NCBI RefSeq assembly: GCF_032884065.1
Contig: NC_088863.1
Span: forward strand, 45,057,687-45,121,686
DNA length: 64,000 nt
Direction of reading: 5' to 3'
DNA from: Artemia franciscana
Taxonomy: Eukaryota > Arthropoda > Branchiopoda > Anostraca > Artemiidae
The notes beneath the pieces were generated by a model. That model did no database searches, was not told the DNA's origin, and saw nothing but the letters and a program-made list of their open reading frames with translations. Within the stretch, counting starts at the first letter, position 1. Each line of letters opens with the position of its first letter. The position numbers and the translations under genes are program-made. Of this stretch, positions 35,789 to 47,400 are shown piece by piece.

Positions 35789-35945
35789 CCTGTGGTGGCG
35801 CAGTGGATTTGACCTTAGCTTGGTAATACGGGACCCAGAGATCGAATAACGCTGCAGGAATGCACTGCAGGGCCGACGCAGGGACCTTAGTAGTCAAGAA
35901 GCGTCTTTAATTCTTAAATAAATAATAAATAATAGATAAATAAAT
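35789..35945 (+). mobile_element. tRNA-derived SINE
   Basis: The A-box-like TGGCGCAGTGG is at 35796-35806 and the B-box-like GAGATCGAATAAC is at 35838-35850, at tRNA-like spacing. A short body and an A-rich tail of AATAAATAAT and GATAAATAAAT type follow. The cloverleaf is too degraded for a true tRNA gene. Confidence 0.65.
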
Positions 35946-36049
35946 CTTAAGACGAGTAAAGCTAAAATTGAATGTGCAAATCAAGCTTGAAGAGAACAAA
36001 TATCACTATAAACAAGGAATTGGGCACTGCTTCCTTCTCTTACTGTAAA

Positions 36050-36280
36050 ATCTAAAACCTACTGCATCAATGGCGCTTTTCTGAAAAGAAATTGTGTTAC
36101 AAATATTTTCTTTTGTGCTTATTACAACATTGAAAATAAACATAAAAATTACAGTACAATTAAATTCTAAACTGTTGAGATTTCAGCAATAAATATTATT
36201 ATATATCAAATATTCAGTTTCATTAGTTTGTTTCCAAGATTGTTCAAGACAAACATAGTTTCACTTTAAAACTGTTCAAG
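36050..36280 (+). repeat. Interspersed repeat shared with 20250-20560
   Basis: It shares TTACAAATATTTTCTTTTGTG, TTTCAGCAATAAATATTATTATATATC and CAAGATTGTTCAAGACA with the earlier copy in the same order. Confidence 0.6.
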
Positions 36281-36364
36281 ATGCATTAGTTTTCAGTAAA
36301 GCACCAATGACGTAGTAGGTCTTAGGCTTTTACAGTAAGAGAAGGAGGCACTACCCAAACTTTT

Positions 36365-36770
36365 GTTTGTAGTGAATTTTGTTCGTTTCAAGTTTGATTT
36401 ACATATTCAATTTAAGTTTCACTCGTTTCAATATTTATTTATTCATTTATATTAGTGCCTATTGTAAATTTGCTTGCAACGATTGTTTATTTGAATCTGT
36501 TTGTTTTGGGTCTCATTTATACTTCAGGAGGAAAGTATTTTCGTTCGTTTTAGGCTTGATTTGCATATTCAATTTAAGCTTTACTTGTCTTAAGTTTTAT
36601 TGATGCATTTATATTAGTGCCTGTTGTATGATTTATGCTAAGACTTTTTATTTACTTTTTGTCCGTTCTGGGTTTTATTCATTCTTTAGTAGTAATTTCT
36701 CGTCGTTTGGAGCTTGAGTTATTGTAGGTTTTTATTTCCTCTGATCTGAAGTTTAATGTGGCTTTACATT
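36365..36770. repeat. Two to three tandem units of about 163 bp
   Basis: TTTGATTTACATATTCAATTTAAG near 36392 returns as TTTGATTTGCATATTCAATTTAAG near 36554. A third, shorter relic (CGTCGTTTGGAGCTTGAGTT) is near 36700. A related sequence lies inverted at 47.2-47.4 kb. Confidence 0.6.
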
Positions 36771-36889
36771 TCTTTGAAAAACTTCTCTTTCAGAAAGTTT
36801 TTTTTTTAATTGATTTATACAAAAATGTGGAACTTTGTATTTTTTTATCAGAAGAAAGATCACGGACACATGTTTATTTGTTCGTTTTT

Positions 36890-37395
36890 ATTTTCCAGGG
36901 GCGATCGTATCGAAACATTGATCCTAGTAGATTGAGAGAGGGCTGATTTGATCGGAAATGAAAAGTTCTAATGCCATTTTTAAGTGACCAAGAATTCTGG
37001 AGGACAGATAGATCCCCTTCGACGCCCCTTACCCCCAAAGTTCTCCGATCAAATTCTGAGGTATACATTTCATTTAATATAATCTAAAGATCAAATAACT
37101 ATTTCTTTTGGATGACTTGACCCTTCTCCCAGTCTCCAGGGAAATACTGTAATGTATGAAGTTTGCCCTTTGTTTACAAATAGTATTGGCTATTGGAAAG
37201 TATACAGACATTTTTTGGGAACTGGGGGGGGGGTCATGTGGGGATCTAATCATGGAGGAATTTTTCGTGGGGGAAAGAAATTTTCCATGAAGGGAAGCCG
37301 GACTTCTTGCATTTTTTAAGTAGCCATCAGGAATTAAATTTTTTGAAACAAGTTTTTTCAACTGAAAGTAAGAAGCAACATTAAAACTTAATTTT
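36890..37395 (+). repeat. GGAGGGCAACTAG family joined to one fold-back arm
   Basis: The order matches 14515-14930: the core near 37000 (GGAGGACAGATAGATCCCC), the GTATACAGACATTTTTTGGG segment near 37200, CATGGAGGAATTTTTC near 37252, and CAACTGAAAGTAAGAAGCAACATTAAAACTT at the right end. Confidence 0.75.
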
Positions 37396-38181
37396 TTTTT
37401 TTTTACTTGACAGAACACTTTCAAAGACTGCTGCTCCCATTTCTGCCTGCCGTGCCTGAATTTTATGTTCTCTTAGATTCATTTTTGTCTTTATGGAAAT
37501 GTTCCCATTTTCTGTATTCAAACTTCTAAATTATCCCCTTCGTTTCACATGTTACAAATCCTCCCTAATTCTGCAAGAAAAAGAAGCCATAGTCCAGTCT
37601 CTAATAGATTCTAAATGTTCTGTTCTTACACTTAACGTTCGTTTTCGCTTATGTGTTTTGTTTTAGCATATTTTGAATTTCCCTAATAAGGCCTCTCCTT
37701 ATAATATTGCAAACCGACATATTTGCTTAATTTTTATTTTAATCACTGTCTTTGGAAAAATTCTTTATTCCATATAACTTTTTTTCCTTATAATTTTTTT
37801 CCTTATTTGTATCTATTGCTAATTCCTCCTTTTTTTGTAGCTACGAGTAACGTAGAGACTTTGTGATCTAATTTTAATCATGGTCACAGCAATATCATCA
37901 GTACAAACTGGCATACACCTGCTAGATATATCTCTGGCTTTGATAATAAACTGTTCCAAATAATTTATACAAAGAAAACAAGAAAACCCTTATCATACAT
38001 AATATACAATCCAGCTTACTCCCCTACCATGGGCAACACCCTAGATACCGCATCTCCAGTGTGTAAAACTTGTTTCTCACTTACATTTAGTTAGATTAAA
38101 TTCAACCTATTAAGTAAATGGAACTTGGTTGTGACATTAAAGATGGAACTGTGTTTAGGCAGAGTCTCCTTTGAAACTTAA
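37396..38181. other. Unassigned AT-rich stretch
   Basis: No recognisable gene or tandem structure was found. T-rich runs lie near 37720-37840. Confidence 0.5.
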
Positions 38182-38762
38182 GTCCGTGATTAAGTGAACT
38201 GATGGAACTCGAAAATCCCGTGTTAAAATTGAAAAATTATATATAAAAAGTACTCAAGTATTCATTGGCGGAAAATACCGCTTTTAATATCAGGCCGTAG
38301 CTTCTTGAAGATGCTACAAAATGTTTGCTAGGATTTTACTCTGTTTCCTCTAATTGATTAGAAATCTTAGAAAATGTCTAGCTCTTTTTCATAAGTGTAC
38401 TCTATGAAGGATATTGCTTTTAGAACAAAATCGGTACTATCATGAGCAGAAGACAATAACCTGTAAGATAATTGCAACCATTTTTCAATGTATTTTCCTG
38501 TTTTCGAACAGTCCCATAGAATATTGTCAGTTACCTGAAATTTTTACAAGGTTTTTGCCAGAAAGAATCGTTTCAGATCGCCTATAACAGCCCTAGAGAC
38601 CAGATTGACAAGTTGGTATAATTAACCTGCTATTTCCACCAATGAATAAGTGCTATTTGAAGGGTTTTTGACAATCGACGGTCTCTAGAGTATTGAGAGA
38701 CAGAAGGCTACCCTATCTTCAATTTTGAGCCTCGATGTTTTCAAGTTCACTTAATCACAGCC
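38182..38762. mobile_element. MITE candidate with TTAA target sites (piggyBac-like)
   Basis: The left end GTCCGTGATTAAGTGAACT and the inverted right end GGCTGTGATTAAGTGAACT agree at 17 of 19 bases, and weaker similarity continues inward. TTAA flanks both ends (38178-38181 and 38763-38766). The 581-bp body has no open frame. TTAA duplications are typical of piggyBac transposons and their MITEs, but the ends do not start with the usual CCC. Confidence 0.65.
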
Positions 38763-38766
38763 TTAA

Positions 38767-40250
38767 ACATGGACTAGAACTCACCATTTCCTTTTTTTTC
38801 TTCTTTTTTTAGTGTTCAATTAGCGACAACTAGCTAGAAACAATCATTCGTAAAAAAAAACTACGTTTTTCAAATATCCCCCTACAGAGTAATGACTTTA
38901 AAAATAGGTTTTATGGGGTAAAAACACTAAGAGGATTAAAATAAATTGGTTTAACAAAAAACACGAGAAATCAGTTTTTTTTGGAAAACGACAAACTTTA
39001 TATTTTTGAAGTTTTTTCAGATGTTTGACCTGATGTACATTCTTTTTTCTAATTTTGAAATTTCAGTGATTATTAGAATTTGACCAGAGTAAATTTCAAA
39101 TAATTCAAACTGGAGAGATTTTTCTGTTGTTATGGTGCAGAAAGGAATATTTTTTTTTTTAAAGAGATCTTCACACTTTGAGCATTTCATTCGAAAATAA
39201 AACTTAAAGTTATGTCCACTTATAGGCGTCTCATATAGCGTAATCCAACATTAACTTAGATGCAAATCTTCCAGAAAATATGTTTTACACCAGATGTATA
39301 GTTAAATTAAAAAGTTTCCAACGCTTCATCTCAAAGCCGAATTGAAATACATTTGGCTATAACTCATGTTTATTTTAGAAGCTTTAAAGGGATGATATAC
39401 TAAGAAATTCTGCAGTTATGCAGAATCACGCATATTCTTGTTTATTTTCTTCATAATGTGAAATGATACTAGTTATGGCTTTTGAAACAGTTTTTGAACA
39501 TATTAATTTAAAGAAGTTTCGGAGAGAGCAAAAAACCGCTGCTGAAGTAAAGAGCCATAAGTTTTATATGCATTATTTAATAGTTCTTTTTTCCCAACCA
39601 CTTTTTATCGAAGGAGTGGTTGGATAAACTTTCAAGAGGGTTTCTTTGATTTTGAATGACCCCCAGAGACCCTGAAGCAAGGGTCGTAAATAATAAAATT
39701 CCTATTTGTTTATGAATAGGTTTTACAATAAAAAATGAAGTATTGTTTGACTCCGGGTTTGTGATTGGCTCAAAATTCCAGCGATTGGCCTTCGGTGTCA
39801 AAATTGTTAAATATTTTGCAGTAGCGCAGGATAGGCGGACAGAAAACTAGGAAATAGGTGAAATATTTTGTACCTCTTATTAGTTTGAAACTTCCAGCTA
39901 TTGAGTATTTCGGCAAAGAGGAACCTAATACACAAACAAATTTCTTATCCTCCTCCCCAATAAAGAGAAATCAGACCATGAAAGGTCTGATAGACATACC
40001 TCCACGGTCAACATAACCCCCAAGTTCTGGAACTTATATTTAAATTAGCCGATGCTTTTCGCTTTGATGATATAAATTAGCCGAAACAATCAAAGATAGG
40101 CTTTTGTAGAAAAACTCTTAGTAAACCTTCTTTTAGCCAAAACACTTAGCTTAGGAGACCAATCTGAAACTTTCAGGTGGTGTTGATAGGGGTGGAGTGC
40201 ATTTACAATCTTGATTTGAGAATGGGAGAGGTAAATTAAAATCTGTGTGG
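38767..40250. other. Unassigned AT-rich stretch
   Basis: A possible GGAGGGCAACTAG-family end lies near 39560-39700 (ATCGAAGGAGTGGTTGGATAAAC). No gene was recognised. Confidence 0.5.
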
Positions 40251-40258
40251 GTCTAAAC

Positions 40259-42604
40259 CAGTGGTTCCCAACCGGTGGTACGCGTACCCCAGGGGGTACG
40301 CGAAACCCTCGCAGGGGGTACGCGAAGGTCCCAAAATTAATTTAGTCTACATCTTTAAAACTTGTTTCTGACTCAGTTCCAACATTTCCCTCAAAATCAG
40401 ATAACATAACCCATTGTACGTAATTTCAGACTCATTTTCAAAACTTTCGCTTTCAGTAACCCGCTAATTTTTCTCCATAGCCGTAAGGTCTCGATTTAAA
40501 CTCAGCGGGTTCAGTATCTTGTCATTTGTTGAAACACGAAGTTCGTGAATTGTGGTTGCAAACAAAGATGGATAGATTCCTGATCAGGAATAACAAGAAG
40601 CCGAATGATGGTACCCAAAACTCTGAACCTGCACCTGAGAAGAAGAAATATGACGAATCATCGGTCAAAGTGCGTCGATATTTGTCAGAATACCTAGGGC
40701 TCGGATTTAGTGCGACAAAGTCTGATCCAGTGAATGCACAGTGCGTTCTTTGTGGTCAAGTCTTGGCCAACAGTTCCATGAAACCTGCGCATATGAACCG
40801 GCATCTCAGTACTGTGCACCCTTCTCATGTCGGTAAGCCCATAGAGTTTTTCAAGCGTAAACAAGAAGCATTCGCTAGTAACTGTTTGGAAATTGCAAAA
40901 GTGGCATCAATTTCTTCAAAGGCTCTCCGGGCTTCGTATGCTGTTTCATATTTAGTTGCGAAACAGAAAAAACCGCACACCATCGCCGAATGTGTATTAC
41001 CAGCACTAGTGAGAGTCAGTGAAATAATGTTTGACACGGAAACTGCTACTGCCCTTCAGTCTATACCTGTGTCGAACAATACCATTTCAAGAAGGATAGA
41101 AGACATTGCAAGCGATATTGTCATTCAGGTTATTGAGCAAATAAAGTTGACGAAGATGTTTGCGTTACAGCTTGACGAAAGCACGGATGTGTCAGGTGAA
41201 GCCCAGGTGATCGTCTTTGTTCGATATCAAGATTGTTCTGACATAAGAGAAAATATTCTGTTTTGTCAAAACCTACAGTCAAGAACAACAGGAGAAGAAC
41301 TATTCAAGGTGATTGACAAATTCTTCGCAGAAGGGGGCATCTTGTGGGACTGGTGTCTATCAGTTTGCAGTGATGGAGCTGCCGCCCTAACAGGGAAGAA
41401 TAATGGGCTCATGGCCTGGATAAGGAAGAAAAATCCAAAGGTGAAGTGGTTGCACTGCATCATTCACAGGCAAGCTCTTGCATCGAAAAGGATGAACGCA
41501 CATCTGCACGAGACCCTCAACGAGGCTGTAAAAGTGATCAACTTCATCAAAGCCCGACCACTGAACTCAAGAATGTTCAAGTTGCTGTGCCAAGAGATGG
41601 GTTCAGAACATCAACATTTACTTCTGCACACAGAAGTTCGCTGGTTGTCTCGTGGGAAGATTTTAAACAGACTTTTCGAGCTTCGACAAGAAGTTCATAT
41701 GTTTCTTCTGGAGCAAAAATCTGCATTCAGTTCACTTTTTGAAAACCAGGACTGGGTCTGCAGGCTGGCCTATCTTCCGGATATTTTCGACAAACTGAAT
41801 GACTTGAATCTGTCAATGCAAGGTTTCCGGACGGACGAACTCTCCCTGAATTCAAAGATGTGTGCTTTCATCAAGAAATTGGAGTTCTGGCTTAAAAAGG
41901 TTCAAAGAAACAGCGTTAGTGTCCTCCCGACCCTTGACAAGTTTGCGGACGATAGTGAAATTGATAACCTCAACACAATCTGTGATTGTATTCGGGAGCA
42001 TCTGACAAAGTTGCGAGATGAACTTGTGTCATATTTCCCATCGATTATGAACCAAGATAGAACGCAGGATTGGATCCAAAATCCATTTGTTGAAGACGTG
42101 ACCTCAAGCTCCGGTCTTAGTGACAAGCTTACAGAGAATCTGATTGAACTTGCCAGTGATCGAGCCTTAGAACTGAAATTCCAAAATGTAACTGTTTCCC
42201 AGTTTTGGCTGGAGGTGAAAGGAGAATACAAGGAACTAAGTGAAATCGCCATGTCTGCTTTGTTACCATTCGGATCCACTTACCTTTGTGAAGTGTCATT
42301 TTCGGCAATGTCATTGATCAAAACCAAACACAGAAACAGACTGAGTGTACAAAATGACCTTATAATTGCCGTTAGTGACATCGAGCCAAGATTTGATAAT
42401 ATTTTAGCAAAAAAGCAGCCTCAAGTTTCTCATTGATTTTGTACGTACATTTAAGCACCGTCATATTGGACAATAAATCTCGTGTTTTTGAAAATCTGAT
42501 TTTAGTTAAGAAAAAAGTAAAACAACGATTCTCAAGAAAGGGGTACGCAAACTTTTTGGGCCTTGACTAGGGGTACGCGGACCGAAAAAGGTTGGGAACC
42601 ACTG
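40259..42604 (+). mobile_element. Complete hAT-superfamily DNA transposon
   Basis: The 2346-bp element has perfect 15-bp terminal inverted repeats, CAGTGGTTCCCAACC at 40259-40273 and its reverse complement at 42590-42604. It is flanked by 8-bp target duplications GTCTAAAC (40251-40258) and GTCTAAGC (42605-42612), which differ at one base. GGGGGTACGCG-type subterminal repeats lie inside both ends (about 40290 and 40315; GGGGTACGC near 42540 and 42570) and are candidate transposase-binding sites. It carries one open transposase gene and an AATAAA at 42472-42477. Confidence 0.95.
40526..42436 (+). CDS. hAT transposase (ZBED/SCAND3-like), open frame
   Basis: The frame is 636 codons without a stop. 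The likely real start is Met15 (ATG at 40568, context AAAGATGG, protein start MDRFLIRNNKK), as is common in this group. A BED-like zinc finger has C73-x2-C76 with H93 and H98. The RNase-H-like core has the first Asp at 217 (LQLDESTDVSG) and the second at 283 (CSDGAAALTG). WLHCIIHRQALASK follows, then the LHTEVRWLSRGK motif. The third acidic residue is Glu589 in TYLCEVSFSAM, inside the C-terminal dimerisation region that ends with KTKHRNRLS and DIEPRF. All three catalytic positions are present. The protein would cut at the CAGTGGTT ends and produce 8-bp duplications. It acts in the nucleus and is intact enough to be active. Confidence 0.95.
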   Translation: MLKHEVRELWLQTKMDRFLIRNNKKPNDGTQNSEPAPEKKKYDESSVKVRRYLSEYLGLGFSATKSDPVNAQCVLCGQVLANSSMKPAHMNRHLSTVHPSHVGKPIEFFKRKQEAFASNCLEIAKVASISSKALRASYAVSYLVAKQKKPHTIAECVLPALVRVSEIMFDTETATALQSIPVSNNTISRRIEDIASDIVIQVIEQIKLTKMFALQLDESTDVSGEAQVIVFVRYQDCSDIRENILFCQNLQSRTTGEELFKVIDKFFAEGGILWDWCLSVCSDGAAALTGKNNGLMAWIRKKNPKVKWLHCIIHRQALASKRMNAHLHETLNEAVKVINFIKARPLNSRMFKLLCQEMGSEHQHLLLHTEVRWLSRGKILNRLFELRQEVHMFLLEQKSAFSSLFENQDWVCRLAYLPDIFDKLNDLNLSMQGFRTDELSLNSKMCAFIKKLEFWLKKVQRNSVSVLPTLDKFADDSEIDNLNTICDCIREHLTKLRDELVSYFPSIMNQDRTQDWIQNPFVEDVTSSSGLSDKLTENLIELASDRALELKFQNVTVSQFWLEVKGEYKELSEIAMSALLPFGSTYLCEVSFSAMSLIKTKHRNRLSVQNDLIIAVSDIEPRFDNILAKKQPQVSH

Positions 42605-42612
42605 GTCTAAGC

Positions 42613-43295
42613 CATCAAAATAGCAAATCTGCAATGTCTCAGAATCGGCTCAGGGGGTGAAGTTTATACTTTCAGACACTGTTTGGAAAGAAGAGAAGGA
42701 GTGGTAGGGTAAGCAAATGGAAATATTCTGTTTGAGGATGGGAAAGGGGCTTGGTTTATTTTTTTCAATAAACAAATTTTAACTTTGATATTCAAAAATT
42801 CCTAATTAACATATAATCACTCCTGAATTAAGTAGCGAGGTAAATCAAAAGAAATTCCGTGTGGCCAGGTTCCCAAACTTACGTGTTCGAGATATTTTGA
42901 AAAACGGTTGGTATCAAGTCAAAATTGTCAGGAAGTGTTGAGATATGTAGGAGGGAGGGGTGTAGTGGGCCTCAATGTTTGACTCAAGGTAGGGAACAAG
43001 GTTAAATCAAAAGATACCATATACATCCAGGTTATCAAAAAATATATTTACCTAACTTGGGGAATGAAGTAAAACTTCTAGGTATTGGTGGGGAAAGGAT
43101 AGGATCAAAACTAAAAAATTGAACTTTAGAAGAAAGTATAAACACAATAAAAATATTCCTTTCCGTTTGTTTCACGGTTTTATTTCGCTCTTTTTTTATG
43201 TACCAGGTTTTTCTTTTGTAATATATTCATTTTGTTCTCAGAGATGAGCTGCTTATCTTCCGTATCCATTTCATGCATTACCTAAATATCAAACT
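42613..43295. other. Unassigned stretch after the hAT element
   Basis: No gene or repeat family was recognised. GGGGAAAGGATAGG-type purine-rich segments occur (42940-43110). Confidence 0.45.
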
Positions 43296-43297
43296 AA

Positions 43298-43390
43298 TCA
43301 CCTTGGGACAGCGGAGTGGTTGAAGCCTCGCCCGGGAACAAGCAGTACAGAAGTTCAATCCCTCCTGTCGTAAGGAAAGTAACATCTGTT
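43298..43390 (+). mobile_element. tRNA-derived SINE fragment
   Basis: The A-box-like GGACAGCGGAGTGG (near 43306-43319) and the B-box AAGTTCAATCCC (43351-43362) are at tRNA spacing. The cloverleaf is not complete, so I read it as a SINE head rather than a tRNA gene. Confidence 0.5.
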
Positions 43391-43399
43391 AATTGCTAA

Positions 43400-44520
43400 T
43401 AACAGTTTTCTTTTTTTTCAGAACATCGAAAATTAGGGTAAATTCGAAAAATTTAGGCAATATTTGCGTTCAAATGTAAAGGTTATATTCAGCTGTATGA
43501 TTCTTCTTGATAATAAATTACATGTGATTTTTAATCCCATCAATTTCCTTTCAAATGAACCATTAATCAGCTCACTACGATGTTCCAGCGCCAAGCTATC
43601 TGAGGTGGAAAAGAAAAAAGAAAAGAGTAAAAAAAGATGCCGTATATGCAGAATATCGTGGTTGTAGCCACTTTTCTTGATTTTCAAGCCAATATATTTC
43701 CATCTATTCAAGCGAAGTGGAGGAAGTCTCTTATATAGGGGTTTTGGACAAGGCAGTCCGAACAGTATACTTCTTGTTTTGATCTGACTCTATTTTTAGG
43801 ATTTATGGTTTATGGTCTGTTACTAGGTTGCTAGGTACCCCTGCAACCCCCGGATGAAATAGTTTGGATGTCAACCTTTTCTTCTCTGTTACAACCATTT
43901 TCTAAGATTTACAATAAAGCTAGGAACCTCTTCAGGAAACTAATCGTTAAGGAGTTATCCCTTTACTCGGTCTCGATTCACTGTATATTCTTTCGAGAGC
44001 ATTCTGCCATATTTTACCTCTGGCCAGAATAATTATAATCTTCGCAATACAAAAAAGCATATTCATGTTCCTTTACTCCTTGTGTAAGTCAGATTCCAAT
44101 CCTTAGTAGCGAGTCATATTGTATGCAATAAGTTGCCTGAATCAACTTGAAGGTGCCACTCATTAAGCTTGTTAAAAAAAATTGTTAAAAATTCTTTTGT
44201 TTCTTAGAAGCTATTTTTCTATATTTATTTATTCTTCTTATATATTTATTATTATTTTATTGGAGTCTCTTTAATATACTTAATTAATCTGGTCTATTCA
44301 ATCTATTTAGTTTTTTCCATAGTTTTTATTTATTCACATTTTCTTTTCTTCTCCTTTTTGCTCTTCTCTCTGTAAGGGATTATTTTATTTTTCTTTCTTC
44401 GCTTAGTACGTAACTCGTATGTCTTCCCCCTTCTTTACAGGCCAATGTGCCTTCGGGGGAATAGTAAAATATATTATTGTATGTGCATTTCATGATGATT
44501 GAATCTTATCTATCTTATCT
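43400..44520. other. Unassigned stretch, possible LINE 3' tail at the right end
   Basis: The sequence AATCTTATCTATCTTATCTT at 44504-44521, after a TTGTATGTGCATTTCATGATGATTG segment, looks like the short tandem tail of a LINE of the CR1/L2 kind. No coding sequence precedes it. Confidence 0.35.
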
Positions 44521-44559
44521 TGACGCATGCAAAAATACACAAGAAACATAGCTAAGCAT

Positions 44560-45960
44560 AAAACACCAAATGTAATGAGTAAATTTTCAAAAGGTGTTTT
44601 CAATAGTTTCATAATACCTAGAGTACAGAAACGTAAATTAACAATTGCTAAAATGAATAAACTCGATCATCAAATGAGACAAGATCAAGAGGACGACCTG
44701 AGAAATGTAAATTCACAATGAGTGAAAATGAACAACCTAGACCATTAATATCTGAAAAACATCTGAAGTATTGATACATGAAAATGAAAAACAGAAAAAT
44801 GTGGTTAGAATACTTGATAAAACGACAATTGCAACAAGTCAAAAAACAAAGTGAAGAACAGAAAAAATATGCTCTTAATAGATAAGCAGCAGCAAAAATT
44901 ACAACGACTCAAATACGAAATTGAAAAAAAAGTGAAGGACAAAAAGAAATGTAGTTACAAGACACACACGACGAGGAGGGTCAGAATAAATAAAAAAATA
45001 GTGAAGAACAAAGATATATACGGTTAGAAGATTTGTGATAGTGAAAACAAAGAAAAACACGATGAGAAGATAAGCGGCAGCGAGAATTACAAGAGATAGG
45101 GAAAACCAAAAGTGTCAAAAATGAAAGTGAGGGACAAACAATTTTGTGGTTAGCAGACACATGAGAGCGAGCATCAGAACATGTCAAAAATGAAAGTGAA
45201 GAACAAAGAATTGTGCTTTTAGAAGACAAATGAAAGGAAGAATCAAAACGAGTCTAAAATGAAAATGAAGAAGAAAGAAATATTACATAAGAATAACGCC
45301 ATCGCAATCTTCGACACCAACAAACTGTGGCGCAAAATCCAGAACAAACCTACGAAGATTCATAGGAATTGTTAATGACTAGTCGTTGGGACCCTTCAAC
45401 GTTGTATGTATTCACTGTGACGTCCTCCATTTTCCCTTAAAAAAAAGTAGCCAACAAAGGTGATTTATTTGGAGATTGCTGCCTGCTTGGTCGAATTGCA
45501 TTACCAACTCCACAATTTCTAAATGAATTGGTTTGGCCTGTTATAGGACGTCACAAAAAAAGCTCACAAGCAAATACGAAGCTTGAAAATCTTTTAGCTT
45601 TAGCTTCATTCTACGCAAGCGATAATCGAATGATTCTTTTAAGCTTCAAAGTAACTTCGCATACATCACAGACCCCTGAATGTGATTTCGAATCACCTTC
45701 ATATGGCCAAAGGTACCTTTTAGACCCCGAAGAAGCTGTTAAAGAACGCCTTGCACATCCGTTAAATTATAGGATCTCTCGTAACCTAATAGATCTCTTA
45801 GAAGAAATATTACGAGATACAAACAATTATGCAAAAGGTTACATGAAAATAAGAGAAGTCGAGGACGATGTAAATCAACCTGCTGCTTCACTGGGGCAAG
45901 AGCCTCGAATACAGGACCAGTGACAATTCGAATCAATATACAAAAGCCTGCCCCGTAACC
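44560..45960 (+). mobile_element. Helitron Rep N-terminal relic
   Basis: The first part (44700-45290) encodes, in broken frames, repeats of the type NESEEQR.x.LLED (for example NSEEQRYIRLEDL near 45000 and KNESEEQRIVLLEDK near 45190). I know this pattern from the charged N-terminus of arthropod Helitron Rep/helicases. The second part has a frame open from 45528 to 45923: LVWPVIGRHKKSS, then PSYGQRYLLDPEEAVKERLA, SRNLIDLLEEILRDTNNYAK and MKIREVEDD. That fits the Helitron-like N-terminal domain (QlYllD..EA..eR, ...LL.eIlr..NpyA..y). The HUH nuclease and helicase are missing. The copy stops at the (TA)n run at 45999. Confidence 0.7.
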
Positions 45961-45994
45961 GTTTGAAACCGGCATCGAAGCCGCTGTTCTTCTG

Positions 45995-45998
<4 letters not shown>

Positions 45999-46085
<87 letters not shown>
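45999..46085. repeat. (TA)n microsatellite, about 87 bp
   Basis: This is a pure alternating TA run, with a shorter run at 46126-46143. It lies at the point where the Helitron homology ends. Confidence 0.97.
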
Positions 46086-46087
<2 letters not shown>

Positions 46088-46144
46088 TTAAAAGAGAAAT
46101 CACCAATGCAACAGCAATATACAAAATATATATATATATATATC

Positions 46145-47180
46145 TATATACATATACTGAATTTGAATTTTACGATATTATTTAATCTATAAAGAGGACC
46201 AACCAAAAAAACATTCCATTCGGGCCGCGCACCTATTCCATCCGAGCCTGAATTCACCAATCTAATTTCTTATATGTTTAATGTTCTTCTTGAGGAGCAT
46301 TTTAGCTGAATTTTAGTTCTTGTGAGTAACAAGAAATATTTTTGAGCAAAATAAAAGAGAATTGAGGTAATTGAACAGAAAAATGTCCAATACAGTGAGA
46401 AATTATATCTTATTTTAAATTTTATCTATTCAAAATTCATTGGCTAACATCTTTTTCTGAAATTAAGCTGAAAAGAGAATTCAGTAAGAATATAAAAAAA
46501 ATGAACATTGCAGAGACAAGCAAATGTTCTTGTATTCTACGGAGCCAATGGCAGAAGCGATCACAGTAGGATAAGAAACTTATCCATTGTCATGCGGTTA
46601 ATGGTTTTGAAAAAACTTCGAGTTTTTTTTTTACCCTATGTCAGACAAAACTCTAGAAACAAAACAGTTGTTGTTAAGTTCTAATAAATTTAATTACCTA
46701 GTAATCGATTAACTTGTTTATGGTCCCTCATTACTATTTAATTTCATGCATTTTTTAACTTCGCTTAAGCTAAAAATGTCAATCTACGCAGCAGTTATCT
46801 ATAAAATCAGCGCAAATAAACCAATTGATTATATTCCCCTGTAATTGTTGGATTATAGTAAACTAGTAATTTACAGAAAAATCCTAAGCAATGTAAGATA
46901 TTTGTACAGAAGAGAGTAGAGGCACAAAGCACTGTTTCAAATTTATCTTAAGATATTTTCGTCGTAACAGGGAATGGTAATGACTATTGCCATTGAAATG
47001 GCTTTTAAAAATATTGATTCAAAAGAAACTTAAAAAAAAAACATCTCACATATTCTTAATGTATTTTCCTTATAATGTATGAAATGGTAATGATAACGGT
47101 TTTTGAAAGAACTTGTAAATACATTAATTTAAAGGTTTTCTAAGGAGAAAATATTCAAAGAAAATCAAAGATCAATATTA
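46145..47180. other. Unassigned AT-rich stretch
   Basis: No gene, tandem repeat or family motif was recognised. Confidence 0.5.
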
Positions 47181-47189
47181 AAACACAAA

Positions 47190-47400
47190 ACGAATATAAG
47201 TAAAGTCATATAAAGAGTTAAACTAGAAATAGACAAATGAAACGGAATATGAATAAGCAACTCAAACTTTAAAGAAAAATAGACATATGTATATGGATAA
47301 ATAAACAAAACTAGTAATGAGAAGAAATCAAAATAAATTTCGAATCAAGCTTAAGAAGAGCAGAGATCAAAACGGGTAAACAATTTCAAATAATGAATAC
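47190..47400 (-). repeat. Relative of the 36.4 kb tandem units, inverted
   Basis: AAACGAATATAAGTAAAG, ATGAATAAGCAACTCAAACT, and CGAATCAAGCTTAAGAAGAG correspond in reverse to the CTTAAGTTTTATTG and TTCGTTTCAAGTTTG type segments at 36370-36760. The similarity is weak. Confidence 0.35.

Noticed and set aside
41902..42279. 125-codon minus-strand open frame
   Set aside because: Shadow of the hAT transposase.
43298..43390. Possible tRNA gene
   Set aside because: A and B boxes are present but the acceptor and anticodon stems do not pair; it is better read as a SINE head.
45933..46124. 63-codon minus-strand open frame with an Ile-Tyr run
   Set aside because: It is also a translation of a (TA)n run; the ends are Helitron and flank sequence.
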